Positions 25,877 to 35,782 of a stretch of 64,000 nt of DNA are shown here, in pieces (the stretch's first letter is position 1; each line of letters starts with the position of its first letter). The stretch is from positions 5,456,001 to 5,520,000 of the forward strand of contig NZ_CP027727.1 in the NCBI RefSeq assembly GCF_003851685.1. Direction: 5' to 3'. This DNA is from Pseudomonas sp. R5-89-07. Lineage in GTDB: Bacteria; Pseudomonadota; Gammaproteobacteria; Pseudomonadales; Pseudomonadaceae. The notes beneath the pieces were generated by a model. That model was not told the origin of the DNA. It was given only the letters and a program-made list of their open reading frames with translations, and did not search any database. Made by a program: the position numbers and the translations under genes.

Positions 25877-26647
25877 TCAGCGTACGACACCTTCTTCTAT
25901 CAGCAGCTTGAGAATGGCCTCAGCGCCCGCTTCCGGGCTCAGGCCCTTGAGCACCTGCCCGCCGCCACCACTGGCCTTGGCCGTTGCAGCCTTCATACGG
26001 TCGGCGCCACTTTTGGCCTTGATCACCTTGAGGCGCTTGGGCCGAGGCTTGGCCGGTTGCAGCAGCGCACCTGTGAATAACTCGTCCTGTTCGATCTCGA
26101 CTTCATGAGCCGCAAGCTCGCCACGCTGCGCCGGGCCGTAGGCGCTCTGCCGTGGCTTGGGCGCGGCGTTATCCACCGTCGCCAGGAACGGCAGGCGTAC
26201 CTTCAGGCGCCGCCGCTGGCCGCGTGGCAAGGCTTGCAGCACGTGGGCCACACCGGCGTCGATGGACTCGACTTGAGCCAGCCCCACAATCAGTGGCCAG
26301 CCCAGCTGCTCGGCCAACAAGAACGGCAACATGCCCGAACCCTCGCCGGTTTCCGCCTGGCTGCCGGTAAGCACCACCTGGGCACCGGCGTCGCGCAGAT
26401 ATTCACTCAACGCCGGCAACGCATCGGCACCGGCCGGCTGTTCCAGCACGTGCAGTTGCGGCAAGCCCATGCCCAGGTAGCTGCGCAAGGTCGGCTCGTG
26501 GATGTCGCCCGCGTGCAACACCTGCAACTTGTCCCCAGCCATCTGCAGGCCCAGTTCGACGGCGCGTGCGTCTTGTTCGGCGCGGCGCGGGCGCCCGGAG
26601 GTGGGGTGGGCGCCGACGGATACCAGGCTGATTACATTGCTTGTCAT
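25877..26647 (-). CDS. etfB: Electron transfer flavoprotein beta subunit-like, dimethylglycine pathway
   Basis: A 256-residue beta-type electron-transfer flavoprotein subunit, the last gene of the dgcA-dgcB-etfA-etfB run. The N-terminal half has the FixA/EtfB nucleotide-binding features (VLTGSQAETGEGSGMLPFLLAEQLGWP) and the middle has RLKVRLPFLATVDNAAPKPR. The last 40 residues are Lys/Gly-rich (KASGGGGQVLKG) and longer than usual. With EtfA it should carry electrons from DgcA/DgcB to the quinone pool. I chose ATG 26647 with AGGGA at seven bases; another ATG two codons upstream is possible. The start overlaps the 3' part of etfA on the same strand by none of its codons. Confidence 0.88.
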   Translation of the reverse strand: MTSNVISLVSVGAHPTSGRPRRAEQDARAVELGLQMAGDKLQVLHAGDIHEPTLRSYLGMGLPQLHVLEQPAGADALPALSEYLRDAGAQVVLTGSQAETGEGSGMLPFLLAEQLGWPLIVGLAQVESIDAGVAHVLQALPRGQRRRLKVRLPFLATVDNAAPKPRQSAYGPAQRGELAAHEVEIEQDELFTGALLQPAKPRPKRLKVIKAKSGADRMKAATAKASGGGGQVLKGLSPEAGAEAILKLLIEEGVVR

Positions 26648-26657
26648 GGTCATATCC

Positions 26658-27878
26658 CTAAGCTGCATCGCGCTTGGCGCCGTTGCGGTGGGCCTCGACC
26701 GCTGCGATCAAGGCTTGCAGAATCGCGGCGCTTTCGCCGATCACCGACAGGTCGGCACGCTTGATCATGTCGCAACCCGCGTCGAGGTTGATCGCCACCA
26801 CCTTGTCGCAGGCACCGATGCCTTGCAGGTGCTGGATCGCCCCGGAAATGCCCACAGCCACGTACACCCGCGCCGTGACCCAGGTGCCGCTGGCGCCGAC
26901 CTGACGATCGCGCGCCATAAAGCCGTCGTCCACCGCCACCCGCGACGCGCCTTCGGTGGCGCCCAGGGCCGCGGCGGCCTGGTGAAACAGCGCCCAGTCC
27001 TTCACGCCGTTGCCGCCGGAGATAATGAATTCCGCTTCGGCCATGGGAATCGCTGCCGGGTCCACCGCCACCGCGCCGAGGTCTTCGATACGCGGCAGGC
27101 TGCGCGCCAGGGCTGTGGATAACTCCACGGGCAGCGCTTCGTGACGGGTTTCGCTCACTGGTTCTGCACATTCCACGGCAGCGAGGATCAAGCGTGGCAG
27201 CGGCCGCGCCAAGTCTTGCTGGCCCGCACCGGCACGGCCGATGCACTGGTCATCCTTGATCTGCCACACCCGCGTGGCGGGACGTTCCTTGAGGCTGGCG
27301 GCGAAGCGTCGGCCCAGTTCGCCGCCACCGCTGCGGCCGTCGGGCAGCAACCAATGGCGTGGGTTGAACTGGTTATCCACAGCGCGCAGACCTTGCACGC
27401 GTTGCTCCGGTGAATAACCCTCGAACTCATGACCCTCCAGCACCAGCAGGCGATCAACACCGGCTGTCGCAAACGCGCTTTCTTTATGCTCGCCAAACAC
27501 CACCGCCAGCACGGCACCGTCGCTGCCGGCCAGTTGGCGAGCGAGGCCGAGCACGTCGCGGTCGTGGCTGCTCAGACGGCCGCCGACCATGTCCGGCACT
27601 ACGTTGATGTAGAACGCTGGCGCTGCGATCCGATGCAGCGGCAACTGCACTTCCACTGCGGCGACACGCTTGGCCGCGCCGCCCTGCTGGGCGCCACTGC
27701 GGTCGATACGCTTGATACCGTTGGGGCCGATAAAACCCACACCGTGCAGATTTTTGCGGATGACGCCGTTCGGCCCCATCCAGCTGTGTTGCGCCGGCTG
27801 CATGGCCGCGTGCAGCGGGTGCAAGCGGTTACGGGCGATCCATTCGGCGCGGGGATCGCGGCGGATAATGTCGCTCAT
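26658..27878 (-). CDS. etfA: Electron transfer flavoprotein alpha subunit-like, dimethylglycine pathway
   Basis: A 406-residue EtfA/FixB-family subunit. The C-terminal FAD domain has ARDRQVGASGTWVTARVYVAVGISGAIQHLQGI and VVAINLDAGCDMIKRADLSVIG, the family FAD contacts. The N-terminal about 90 residues (MSDIIRRDPRAEWIARNRLHP) are an extension not found in housekeeping EtfA and seem specific to the dimethylglycine cluster. The ATG overlaps the dgcB stop (ATGA) and GGAGG lies seven bases upstream. Presumably forms a dedicated heterodimer with the following EtfB. Confidence 0.9.
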   Translation of the reverse strand: MSDIIRRDPRAEWIARNRLHPLHAAMQPAQHSWMGPNGVIRKNLHGVGFIGPNGIKRIDRSGAQQGGAAKRVAAVEVQLPLHRIAAPAFYINVVPDMVGGRLSSHDRDVLGLARQLAGSDGAVLAVVFGEHKESAFATAGVDRLLVLEGHEFEGYSPEQRVQGLRAVDNQFNPRHWLLPDGRSGGGELGRRFAASLKERPATRVWQIKDDQCIGRAGAGQQDLARPLPRLILAAVECAEPVSETRHEALPVELSTALARSLPRIEDLGAVAVDPAAIPMAEAEFIISGGNGVKDWALFHQAAAALGATEGASRVAVDDGFMARDRQVGASGTWVTARVYVAVGISGAIQHLQGIGACDKVVAINLDAGCDMIKRADLSVIGESAAILQALIAAVEAHRNGAKRDAA

Positions 27879-29821
27879 CAATGCACCTCCGCAGGTTCAC
27901 GCTTGTTGGGGGCTTTGGCCGGTGCCGCGTCTTCGAGCAAGGCGTCGGCCACCAATTCGGCAATGTCTTTGATCAAGGGGCGCGGTTCGACCACGCCTTC
28001 GAGCATCGCCGTGCACTGCGGGCAACCCACAGCCACCAGTTCGGCACCGGTCTCGCGGATGTCGTCCATGCGCATGTCGGGGATGCGCTGCTTGCCCGGA
28101 ATGTCGGTGATCGGCGCGCCGCCACCGCCGCCGCAGCAGCGTGAACGGAAACCTGAGCGCTGCATTTCCTTGACCTCGATACCCAGCGCCCGCAGCACTT
28201 GGCGCGGTGCCTCGTATTCGCCGTTGTAGCGCCCCAGGTAGCACGGGTCGTGATAGGTCACGCTGTTGCCTTTGTGCTGGCCCAGGTTCAGCGCGCCCTC
28301 GCCGATCAGCTCGGCCATGAAGGTGCTGTGGTGCTGCACGAGGTAGTTGCCGTTGAAGGCGCCGTACTCGTTTTTCAGTACATGGAAACTGTGCGGGTCA
28401 CAGGTGACGATGCGCTTGAAGCTGTACTTGGCCAGGGTCTGGATATTGCGCGAGGCCAGCAACTGAAAGGTTGCTTCATCGCCCAGGCGCCGTGCAACGT
28501 CGCCGCTGTCGCGCTCTTCCAGGCCCAGCACGGCGAAGTCGACCTTGGCCGCCTTGAGCACTTTGACGAACGCGCGCAGGGTGCGTTGGTTGCGCATGTC
28601 GAAGGCGCCGTCGCCGACCCAGAACAGTATATCGGCACTGCCTTTTTCGCTGAGCAGCGGCAGGTTCAAATCCGCCGCCCAGTTCAACCGGCCGCCCGGT
28701 GCGAAGCCGCCAGGGTTGTCGGTGGCGATCAGGTTTTCCAGAACTTCGGCGCCCTTGTTCGGCGTGGCGCCTTTTTCCAGGGTGAGATGGCGGCGCATGT
28801 CGACGATGGCGTCAACGTGCTCGATCATCATCGGGCACTCTTCCACGCAGGCGCGGCAGGTGGTGCACGACCACAGGGTCTCGGCGTCCACCAGGCCATT
28901 GACGATCGGCTGGTGCGGGTTGCCGCTGTGTTCGCCTATCGGTTTACCTGGATAGGGGCTGCCGGCAAACTTGGCATCGGTGCCACCGGCCAGGCCGACC
29001 ACCATGTCCTGGATCAGCTTTTTCGGGTTCAGCGGCTGGCCGGCGGCGAACGCCGGGCAGGCGGCTTCGCACTTGCCGCACTGTACGCACGCGTCGAAAC
29101 CAAGCAGTTGGTTCCAGGTGAAGTCCTTGGGTTTCTCAACGCCCAACGGCGCGGTTTTATCGCTGAGGTCCAGCGGCTTCAAACCAGTAGAACGGCCACC
29201 TCCGAAGCGCTCGGCGCGGCGGTGCCAGGCCAGGTGCAAGGCCCCGGCGAAAGCGTGTTTCATCGGGCCGCCCCAGGTCATGCCGAAGAACATTTCGGAA
29301 ACGCCCCACAGCACGCCCACGCCGAGCAACGCAGCCAGCAGCCAGCCACCGAAGTCGGCGGGCAGGATCCCCGCCACCGGCAGCGTCACCAGGAAGAAGC
29401 TCACCGAGAACGCCATCAGGCTTTTTGGCAGGCGCATCCACGGGCCCTTGGACAGGCGCGCGGGCGGGTTGCGGCGGCGCAGGTACATGAAGATGGCACC
29501 GACAAACATCAGCACCGAAGCCAGCAGCAACGCGTAGCCGAGGATGCGGTTGTGCAGACCGAAGCCGTGCACCAGCACCGCCAGCAGCGCCGACAGTACA
29601 AAGCCCAGGGCCGTGGCGACGTGGGTGTTGGCGATGTATTTGTCGCGGGCGACGACGTGGTGCAAGTCGACCATGTAGCGCTTGGGCATGGCCAGAAGGC
29701 CGCCGAGCAGGTCGACTTTGGCGGCGCGGCCGCGGCGCCACATGTTTACCCGGCGCAGGGCGCCGAGGGCGGCAAGGCCTAGGGCGGCAAACAAAAGAAT
29801 AGGCAGCAAGGTGTTCAACAT
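27878..29821 (-). CDS. dgcB: Dimethylglycine catabolism iron-sulfur membrane protein
   Basis: A 647-residue protein needed for dimethylglycine demethylation in P. aeruginosa. About five N-terminal helices (to about residue 190) anchor it in the inner membrane. It then has two 4Fe-4S motifs, CVQCGKCEAACP (about 243) and CTTCRACVEECP (about 317), followed by two CCG (HdrB/GlpC-like) domains with DPCYLGRYN, CCGGGGGAP and CPQC. It probably takes electrons from DgcA through Etf into the respiratory chain. I chose ATG 29821 (GGGAGC upstream); the open frame starts seven codons earlier. Confidence 0.94.
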   Translation of the reverse strand: MLNTLLPILLFAALGLAALGALRRVNMWRRGRAAKVDLLGGLLAMPKRYMVDLHHVVARDKYIANTHVATALGFVLSALLAVLVHGFGLHNRILGYALLLASVLMFVGAIFMYLRRRNPPARLSKGPWMRLPKSLMAFSVSFFLVTLPVAGILPADFGGWLLAALLGVGVLWGVSEMFFGMTWGGPMKHAFAGALHLAWHRRAERFGGGRSTGLKPLDLSDKTAPLGVEKPKDFTWNQLLGFDACVQCGKCEAACPAFAAGQPLNPKKLIQDMVVGLAGGTDAKFAGSPYPGKPIGEHSGNPHQPIVNGLVDAETLWSCTTCRACVEECPMMIEHVDAIVDMRRHLTLEKGATPNKGAEVLENLIATDNPGGFAPGGRLNWAADLNLPLLSEKGSADILFWVGDGAFDMRNQRTLRAFVKVLKAAKVDFAVLGLEERDSGDVARRLGDEATFQLLASRNIQTLAKYSFKRIVTCDPHSFHVLKNEYGAFNGNYLVQHHSTFMAELIGEGALNLGQHKGNSVTYHDPCYLGRYNGEYEAPRQVLRALGIEVKEMQRSGFRSRCCGGGGGAPITDIPGKQRIPDMRMDDIRETGAELVAVGCPQCTAMLEGVVEPRPLIKDIAELVADALLEDAAPAKAPNKREPAEVH

Positions 29822-29850
29822 GGTGAAGCTCCCACAGACCACACAAAACT

Positions 29851-29943
29851 AATGTGGGAGGGGGCTTGCCCCCGATAGCGGTGGGTCAGGTACAGCTGTA
29901 TCAACTGACACTCCGCCATCGGGGGCAAGCCCCCTCCCACATT
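29851..29943. repeat. REP pair, tail type (second bracketing copy)
   Basis: Inverted arms between dgcA and dgcB, nearly identical to 25781-25871 over the arms and spacer. It is inside the operon. Confidence 0.95.
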
Positions 29944-29957
29944 TGAACCCAGTCGGC

Positions 29958-32018
29958 TTAGAAATCCTTGCAGAGGCGCAGGGCGTCATAGATCGCAGCG
30001 TGGGTATTGCGCTGGGCCACACAGTCACCGATGCGGAACAGCAAGTACCCCTCGCCCGCTTCGCTCAGGCACGGCTGCGGCTTGATCGCGAACAGGGCTT
30101 CGACGTCAATCTGGCCCTTGTTGCGCGAACCTTCCTTGAGCCCGTAATAGATCGCTTCGTCCGGACGCACGCCGTTCTCCACCACCACCTGGTCCACCAC
30201 CCGCTCTTCCTTGGCCCCGGTGTATTCGTTCTCCAGTACCGCCACCAGCTTGTCGCCCTCGCGGTAGACCTTTTCCAGCATCATGTCGCCGGTCATGATC
30301 ACTTCCTTGGGGTACATGCTGCGGTAGTAGGTCGGGAACGACGTACCGCCGATGGCCACGCCCGGCTTGATGTCATCGGTGACGATTTCCACCTGGCTGC
30401 CTTTGTCGGCCAGGAAGTCCGCCACCGACATGCCGGTGAATTCGCAAATGGTGTCGTACACCAGCACGTTCTTGCCCGGCGCAACCTTGCCGTCGAGCAC
30501 GTCCCAACTGCTCACCACCAGGCCTTCGGCAGCGCCCCAGTGTTCGTTCTGTTCGATGAACGGATGCCCGCCGACCGCCAGCACCACCACGTCCGGGCGC
30601 AGGTCGAGAATGGTTTCGGCGTCCGCCGCCACACCCAGGCGCAGGTCGACTTTCAAGCGTGCCAGTTCCAGTTGGAACCAGCGGGTGATACCGGCGATCT
30701 GGTCGCGCTGCGGCGCTTTGGACGCCGTGGTGATCTGCCCGCCGATAAACTCTTTCTTTTCGAACAGGGTCACATCGTGGCCACGTTCGGCAGCGACGCG
30801 CGCAGCCTCCATACCGGCCGGGCCCGCACCCACGACCACCACTTTGCGCTTGGGCCCGGTGGACTTCTCGATGATGTGCGGCACGCCCATGTATTCACGG
30901 GAGGTCGCGGCGTTCTGGATGCACAGCACATCCAGGCCCTGGTACTGGCGGTCGATGCAGTAGTTGGCGCCGACGCACTGTTTGATCTGGTCGATCTGGC
31001 CCATCTTGATCTTGGCGATCAGGTGCGGGTCGGCGATGTGCGCACGGGTCATGCCGACCATGTCCACATAGCCGCCTTCCAGAATGCGCGTGGCCTGGTT
31101 CGGGTCCTTGATGTTCTGCGCGTGCAGCACCGGGACTTTCACCACTTCCTTGATACCGGCCGCCAGGTGCAGGAACGGCTCCGGCGGGTAACTCATGTTC
31201 GGGATCACGTTGGCCAGGGTGTTGTGCGTATCGCAACCCGAGCCCACCACGCCGATGAAGTCGAGCATGCCGGTGTCGTCGTAATACTTGGCGATCTGCT
31301 TCATGTCCTCGTGGGACAGACCGTCCGGGTGGAACTCGTCGCCGCACAGGCGCATGCCCACGCAGAAATCGTCGCCCACTTCGGCGCGCACCGCCTTGAG
31401 CACTTCCAGGCCGAACTTCATGCGGCCTTCGAAGGTGCCGCCCCATTCATCGGTGCGCTTGTTGACCCGCGGGCTCCAGAACTGGTCGATCATGTGCTGG
31501 TGCACGGCGGACAATTCCACACCGTCCAGGCCACCGGCCTTGGCACGGCGCGCGGCCTGGGCGTAGTTGCCGATCACGCGCCAGATTTCTTCTGGTTCGA
31601 TGGTCTTGCAGGTGGCGCGATGCACCGGCTCACGCACACCGGACGGCGACATCAGGGTCGGCCAGTTGAAGCCGTCCCAACGCGAGCGACGGCCCATATG
31701 GGTAATCTGGATCATGATCTTGGCGCCATGCTTGTGCATGGCGTCGGCCAGGTTCTGGAAGTGCGGGATGATGCGGTCGGTAGACAGGTTCACCGAACTC
31801 CACCATTCCTGGGGGCTGTCGATGGCCACCACCGAGGAACCGCCGCAGATGGCCAGGCCGATACCGCCCTTGGCTTTCTCTTCGTAGTACTTCACATAGC
31901 GGTCGGTGGTCATGCCGCCGTCGGTGGCATACACCTCGGCATGGGCGGTACTGAGCACGCGGTTGCGGATGGTCAGTTTGCCGATCTGGATCGGCGCAAA
32001 CATTGCTTCGAAAGCCAT
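29958..32018 (-). CDS. dgcA: Dimethylglycine demethylase flavoprotein
   Basis: A 686-residue enzyme of the trimethylamine dehydrogenase/2,4-dienoyl-CoA reductase family, required to convert dimethylglycine to sarcosine. The N-terminal TIM-barrel (about 1-360) has Old Yellow Enzyme blocks (TAHAEVYATDGG, HMGRRSRWDG, ELSAVHQHMIDQFWSP). A Cys cluster (CVGANYCIDRQYQGLDVLC) near 345 fits a 4Fe-4S site. The C-terminal FAD/NAD module starts with VVVVGAGPAGMEAARVA. A 901-codon frame on the other strand is an artefact. It follows the 176-residue conserved gene by 15 bases. Confidence 0.95.
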   Translation of the reverse strand: MAFEAMFAPIQIGKLTIRNRVLSTAHAEVYATDGGMTTDRYVKYYEEKAKGGIGLAICGGSSVVAIDSPQEWWSSVNLSTDRIIPHFQNLADAMHKHGAKIMIQITHMGRRSRWDGFNWPTLMSPSGVREPVHRATCKTIEPEEIWRVIGNYAQAARRAKAGGLDGVELSAVHQHMIDQFWSPRVNKRTDEWGGTFEGRMKFGLEVLKAVRAEVGDDFCVGMRLCGDEFHPDGLSHEDMKQIAKYYDDTGMLDFIGVVGSGCDTHNTLANVIPNMSYPPEPFLHLAAGIKEVVKVPVLHAQNIKDPNQATRILEGGYVDMVGMTRAHIADPHLIAKIKMGQIDQIKQCVGANYCIDRQYQGLDVLCIQNAATSREYMGVPHIIEKSTGPKRKVVVVGAGPAGMEAARVAAERGHDVTLFEKKEFIGGQITTASKAPQRDQIAGITRWFQLELARLKVDLRLGVAADAETILDLRPDVVVLAVGGHPFIEQNEHWGAAEGLVVSSWDVLDGKVAPGKNVLVYDTICEFTGMSVADFLADKGSQVEIVTDDIKPGVAIGGTSFPTYYRSMYPKEVIMTGDMMLEKVYREGDKLVAVLENEYTGAKEERVVDQVVVENGVRPDEAIYYGLKEGSRNKGQIDVEALFAIKPQPCLSEAGEGYLLFRIGDCVAQRNTHAAIYDALRLCKDF

Positions 32019-32033
32019 GGCACGGTCCTCGGC

Positions 32034-32564
32034 TTACAACGGTTTGACGGTGAACAGGCCATCGTCGTGGCCCTCTTCGGAGCCTCCGTAGACTTGTTCG
32101 GCCACAGTGCGAATCTGGCTGCCACGCGCTTGAAGGATCTGGTCCATCGCGCCGGCAAACCAGCCGGTGAACATGTAGTCGACTTTGCGCCCGACCTTGC
32201 CGTACACGTAGACGAAGGCCGAATGTTCCAGCTTGATGCTGGCGGTGCCCTTGTCGAGGTCGATGTCCTGGATCTTGAACAGGCCCCAGCCGCGTTGCGA
32301 CAAGCGTTTCATGTAGTGCTCGAACACTGCGACGCCTTCCAGGCCATGGCATTCGGCTTCTTTTTCACACCAGTGCCAGGCGGACTTGTAGCCGGCCTTG
32401 TAGAGGATCTCGGCGTAGGCCTCGGCGCCCAGCACTTCTTCGATGCCCATGTGGTTGTTGACGAAAAAATGGCGCGGCACGTACAGCATGGGCAGGGCGT
32501 CGGAGGTCCAGACACCGGTTTCGCTGTCGACTTCGATAGGCAATTGCGGGGCGATCTTGGCCAT
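32034..32564 (-). CDS. Conserved protein of the dgc operon (DUF5943-like)
   Basis: A 176-residue soluble protein always seen, to my knowledge, next to dgcA in pseudomonads (equivalent of PA5397). No signal peptide or helix is visible. It is Trp/Tyr-rich in the middle (YKAGYKSAWHWCEKEAECHGLEG, then KRLSQRGWGLFKIQDIDLDKG), and a later segment (GKVGRKVDYMFTGWFAGAMDQIL) resembles the small-molecule-binding V4R fold. I think this is the family Pfam calls DUF5943, but that is from memory. Its place between the dipeptidase-like gene and dgcA suggests a role in dimethylglycine oxidation, perhaps ligand sensing or a fourth subunit. Confidence 0.8.
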   Translation of the reverse strand: MAKIAPQLPIEVDSETGVWTSDALPMLYVPRHFFVNNHMGIEEVLGAEAYAEILYKAGYKSAWHWCEKEAECHGLEGVAVFEHYMKRLSQRGWGLFKIQDIDLDKGTASIKLEHSAFVYVYGKVGRKVDYMFTGWFAGAMDQILQARGSQIRTVAEQVYGGSEEGHDDGLFTVKPL

Positions 32565-32616
32565 GGAAACTTAACTCCAGAAAAATTCGTTGTGGTGTTG
32601 CCGGTGGTTGTCTGGC

Positions 32617-33594
<978 letters not shown>

Positions 33595-33812
33595 CAGGCG
33601 TCCCCTTATTGGCGATTCATGCGCCGAATCGTCTGCCGGCGCTTTGGGGCCAGCATATGCCCAGGGGCCGACGGAGCCGGGTGCAAAAACGACAGGGGAA
33701 TTGCCGAAAGCGTCAATCCACGACAAAGCCTGTGTGGACGTGCCTGACTGGCGGCTGTTCTTTGTCTTACGCTTGAGCCAGAATTCGGCATCACCTGATA
33801 TGAGACGGCGCA
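33595..33812. promoter_or_regulatory. Divergent control region of the dgc operon
   Basis: A 218-base region between the dgc operon and the LprI-like gene. It contains CGACAAAGCCTGT (33721-33733), which shares the CGAC-N4-CCTGT pattern of the two cbcX repeats, and another CGACA 31 bases away (33690). A GbdR site is plausible but unproven. Confidence 0.4.
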
Positions 33813-34214
33813 ATGAAATCGATTTTCCTGGCTTTGGCACTCATCGCAACCGGCGTCCACGCCGCCGAAGACACCGACAGCACGCCGTGCGACGGCATCG
33901 AGAACGACCAGCAAACCCTGGAATGCGCCACCTACAACAAAACCACCGCCGAGCAATTGCTCAAGGATAACTATCAGGGGTTGCTCGAACGCATGGGTTC
34001 GACCTATGGCAGCGACAAGACCAAGCTGGCCGACATTACCGCCCGTCTGAAGGATGCCCAGCAGAAGTGGGAAAAACTACGTGACGCTGATTGCGCGGTA
34101 GATACCTTCCCGGCGGTAACCGGGACCAAGGCCTATGCGATTGCGCAGAATGACTGCCTGGCGCGGATGAGTGACGAGCGGTCGGAGTTTTTGGAGTCGA
34201 TTGGGCAGGAATAA
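33813..34214 (+). CDS. Secreted LprI-like (DUF1311) protein
   Basis: A 133-residue exported protein. A short signal peptide (MKSIFLALALIATGVHA) precedes an LprI N-terminal-type domain with four conserved Cys (TPCDGIENDQQTLECATYNKT, DADCAVDTF, AQNDCLARMSDER). Family members act as periplasmic lysozyme inhibitors in some bacteria; that role is not shown here. It is divergent from the dgc operon and marks the left edge of the atypical patch. Confidence 0.85.
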   Translation: MKSIFLALALIATGVHAAEDTDSTPCDGIENDQQTLECATYNKTTAEQLLKDNYQGLLERMGSTYGSDKTKLADITARLKDAQQKWEKLRDADCAVDTFPAVTGTKAYAIAQNDCLARMSDERSEFLESIGQE

Positions 34215-34291
34215 CGCTTACATTCCTGCAGTAGACACATCACTCGCTCGTTTTTCACTTCTGATTTACGCTGATTCAGGGAATTTTCGGC

Positions 34292-34933
34292 ATGCAATGG
34301 CTTCCATCCCCCCCAACCGACAATATCTATAAGTTGCTCGCTGTATTTGGCTTATGGCTGATTGCAGGTGCGTTGACGTTATTTTCCATATTCTCCTATT
34401 TAGACTACAGATCCCAAAAAGAAACACGCGAGGAGAGCTATCACTCGCAAACGGAGCGAATGGTAAATAGCTTCACTAAGCGCATTCGGGCGCTTGAGGA
34501 AGGAACTCCAGAGCTGCATAAAATCGCAGACCTGCCAGACACGTTTAACAACGACATTACCTTCCTCAAAAACAGCCTCGCAATGCAGGAAAAAAATCTC
34601 TCCAAGTACAAACAACGAAAGAGGGACAACCTAGATACTTTTATGGATTATTTATTGGTCCACGAAACCGAGTTTTATATTTTCGTAGGTCTGTACGCGA
34701 CACTCACGTCGCTCTGCACCGTAATCGGCTTTAGCCGATGGTTTCAAAAAATACAGAAACCCAGTGAAGTACTGAACGAGCTTGACATTAGAATCAAAGA
34801 AGCAAGTTTATTAAAACTTAAGATAGAAATTTCCCAGCTTCAGCCTATGAGCAAAACAATAGAACAGCTCTTTGAATTACACTTCAATAAGCCGATACCT
34901 GAACCCTCACCCCCTCGCAAGGCCTGCTCATGA
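34292..34933 (+). CDS. AT-rich two-helix membrane protein of unknown function
   Basis: A 213-residue protein of unusually low GC with codons such as ATA, TTA and AAA rare in the neighbours. Helix 1 is at about 13-36 (LLAVFGLWLIAGALTLFSIF). A charged, coiled-coil-like stretch (about 40-115) follows with KRIRALEEGTPELHK and MQEKNLSKYKQRKRD. Helix 2 is at about 127-148 (FYIFVGLYATLTSLCTVIGF). A short cytosolic helical tail (NELDIRIKEASLLKLKIEISQL) closes it. I know no family. Its stop overlaps the DUF3010 ATG (ATGA), so the two are coupled. Composition indicates recent acquisition. Confidence 0.75.
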   Translation: MQWLPSPPTDNIYKLLAVFGLWLIAGALTLFSIFSYLDYRSQKETREESYHSQTERMVNSFTKRIRALEEGTPELHKIADLPDTFNNDITFLKNSLAMQEKNLSKYKQRKRDNLDTFMDYLLVHETEFYIFVGLYATLTSLCTVIGFSRWFQKIQKPSEVLNELDIRIKEASLLKLKIEISQLQPMSKTIEQLFELHFNKPIPEPSPPRKACS

Positions 34934-35346
34934 CTCTCTGCGGCATCGAAATCAAAGGCAGCGAAGCCATCATCGCCGTCGCTTCCCTGGACAACCAGGC
35001 ACTGACCCACGTCGCCCTGGCCACCAAGAAAATCGCCCTTGAAGACGACGACGAAGCCGCCAACGTCAAAGCCTTCGCCGCGCAGGTGAAGGCGTTTGTG
35101 CAGGCAAACGCCATCACCCATATCGCGATCAAGAAGCGCAGCAAGAAAGGCGAATTCGCCGGTGGCCCGACCACATTCAAGATCGAAGGGGTGTTTCAGT
35201 TGCTGGAGGGGGTTGAAGTGACGCTGTTGTCGCCGCAAACCATCAATGCGCAGAACAAAAAGCATAATTTTGAACTGTCGGCGACGCTCAACAAGTATCA
35301 GTACGAGGCGTATAAAACAGCCTGCTCATGCTTGATGAAAAAATAA
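34930..35346 (+). CDS. DUF3010 family protein
   Basis: A 138-residue cytosolic protein of the DUF3010 family (MTLCGIEIKGSEAIIAVASL start, a nuclease-like beta-strand pattern; KRSKKGEFAGGPTTFKIEG). Function unknown. The GC content is normal for the host, unlike the preceding gene. Its last 27 residues (HNFELSATLNKYQYEAYKTA...) are duplicated in an orphan fragment at 36045-36125. The upstream gene overlaps it by four bases. Confidence 0.82.
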   Translation: MTLCGIEIKGSEAIIAVASLDNQALTHVALATKKIALEDDDEAANVKAFAAQVKAFVQANAITHIAIKKRSKKGEFAGGPTTFKIEGVFQLLEGVEVTLLSPQTINAQNKKHNFELSATLNKYQYEAYKTACSCLMKK

Positions 35347-35353
35347 CGGCATA

Positions 35354-35782
35354 TCAGCTTTTGACGCAGTGTTCCATGCCGTGGCCGCCGCCTTCGTATT
35401 GAGGGCCATAATAATACTTAACGAAGGACACCTTACCGTCAGGGGTTGGGGTCACTTGGGCGACGCCCACGCCGAAGTCTTTCAGGGCTGGGTCGGTATG
35501 GGCAAAGTAGATGGCCAGCGTATCCGCAGTCCCGGCAGCCATGCCGTCATAGCGGGACTTGTCTTCCAGGGTCAGCGTGAAGGAATAGGCGGCGTATTTA
35601 CCGGTGCTTTGCTTGGCGTCGAGCTTCATGTCGACAACGCCCTTGAAGTTGCCGATATGTTTATCCTGGCCGTTGCATTCATAACGCCCGCTGTAATCGG
35701 CTCCGGTAAAGGGTACTGGCGCCGGGGCTGCCCAAACTGAGGGGGAAGCGAGCGCAATCACAGCAACAAGTTTTTTCAGCAT
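35354..35782 (-). CDS. Hypothetical secreted protein
   Basis: A 142-residue protein with a signal peptide (MLKKLVAVIALASPSVWA, cleavage after WA). The mature part begins FTGADYSGRYECNGQDKHIG and is beta-rich (YAAYSFTLTLEDKSRYDG), ending with an HGMEHC motif; the two Cys could form a disulfide. This resembles small periplasmic lipocalin-like proteins, but I recognise no named family. It is convergent with DUF3010, with seven bases between stops. Confidence 0.75.
   Translation of the reverse strand: MLKKLVAVIALASPSVWAAPAPVPFTGADYSGRYECNGQDKHIGNFKGVVDMKLDAKQSTGKYAAYSFTLTLEDKSRYDGMAAGTADTLAIYFAHTDPALKDFGVGVAQVTPTPDGKVSFVKYYYGPQYEGGGHGMEHCVKS

Noticed and set aside
25427..25911. Short open frames in the DnaA-box region
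   Set aside because: They run through the repeats and a REP pair, have no ribosome sites and no protein-like composition.
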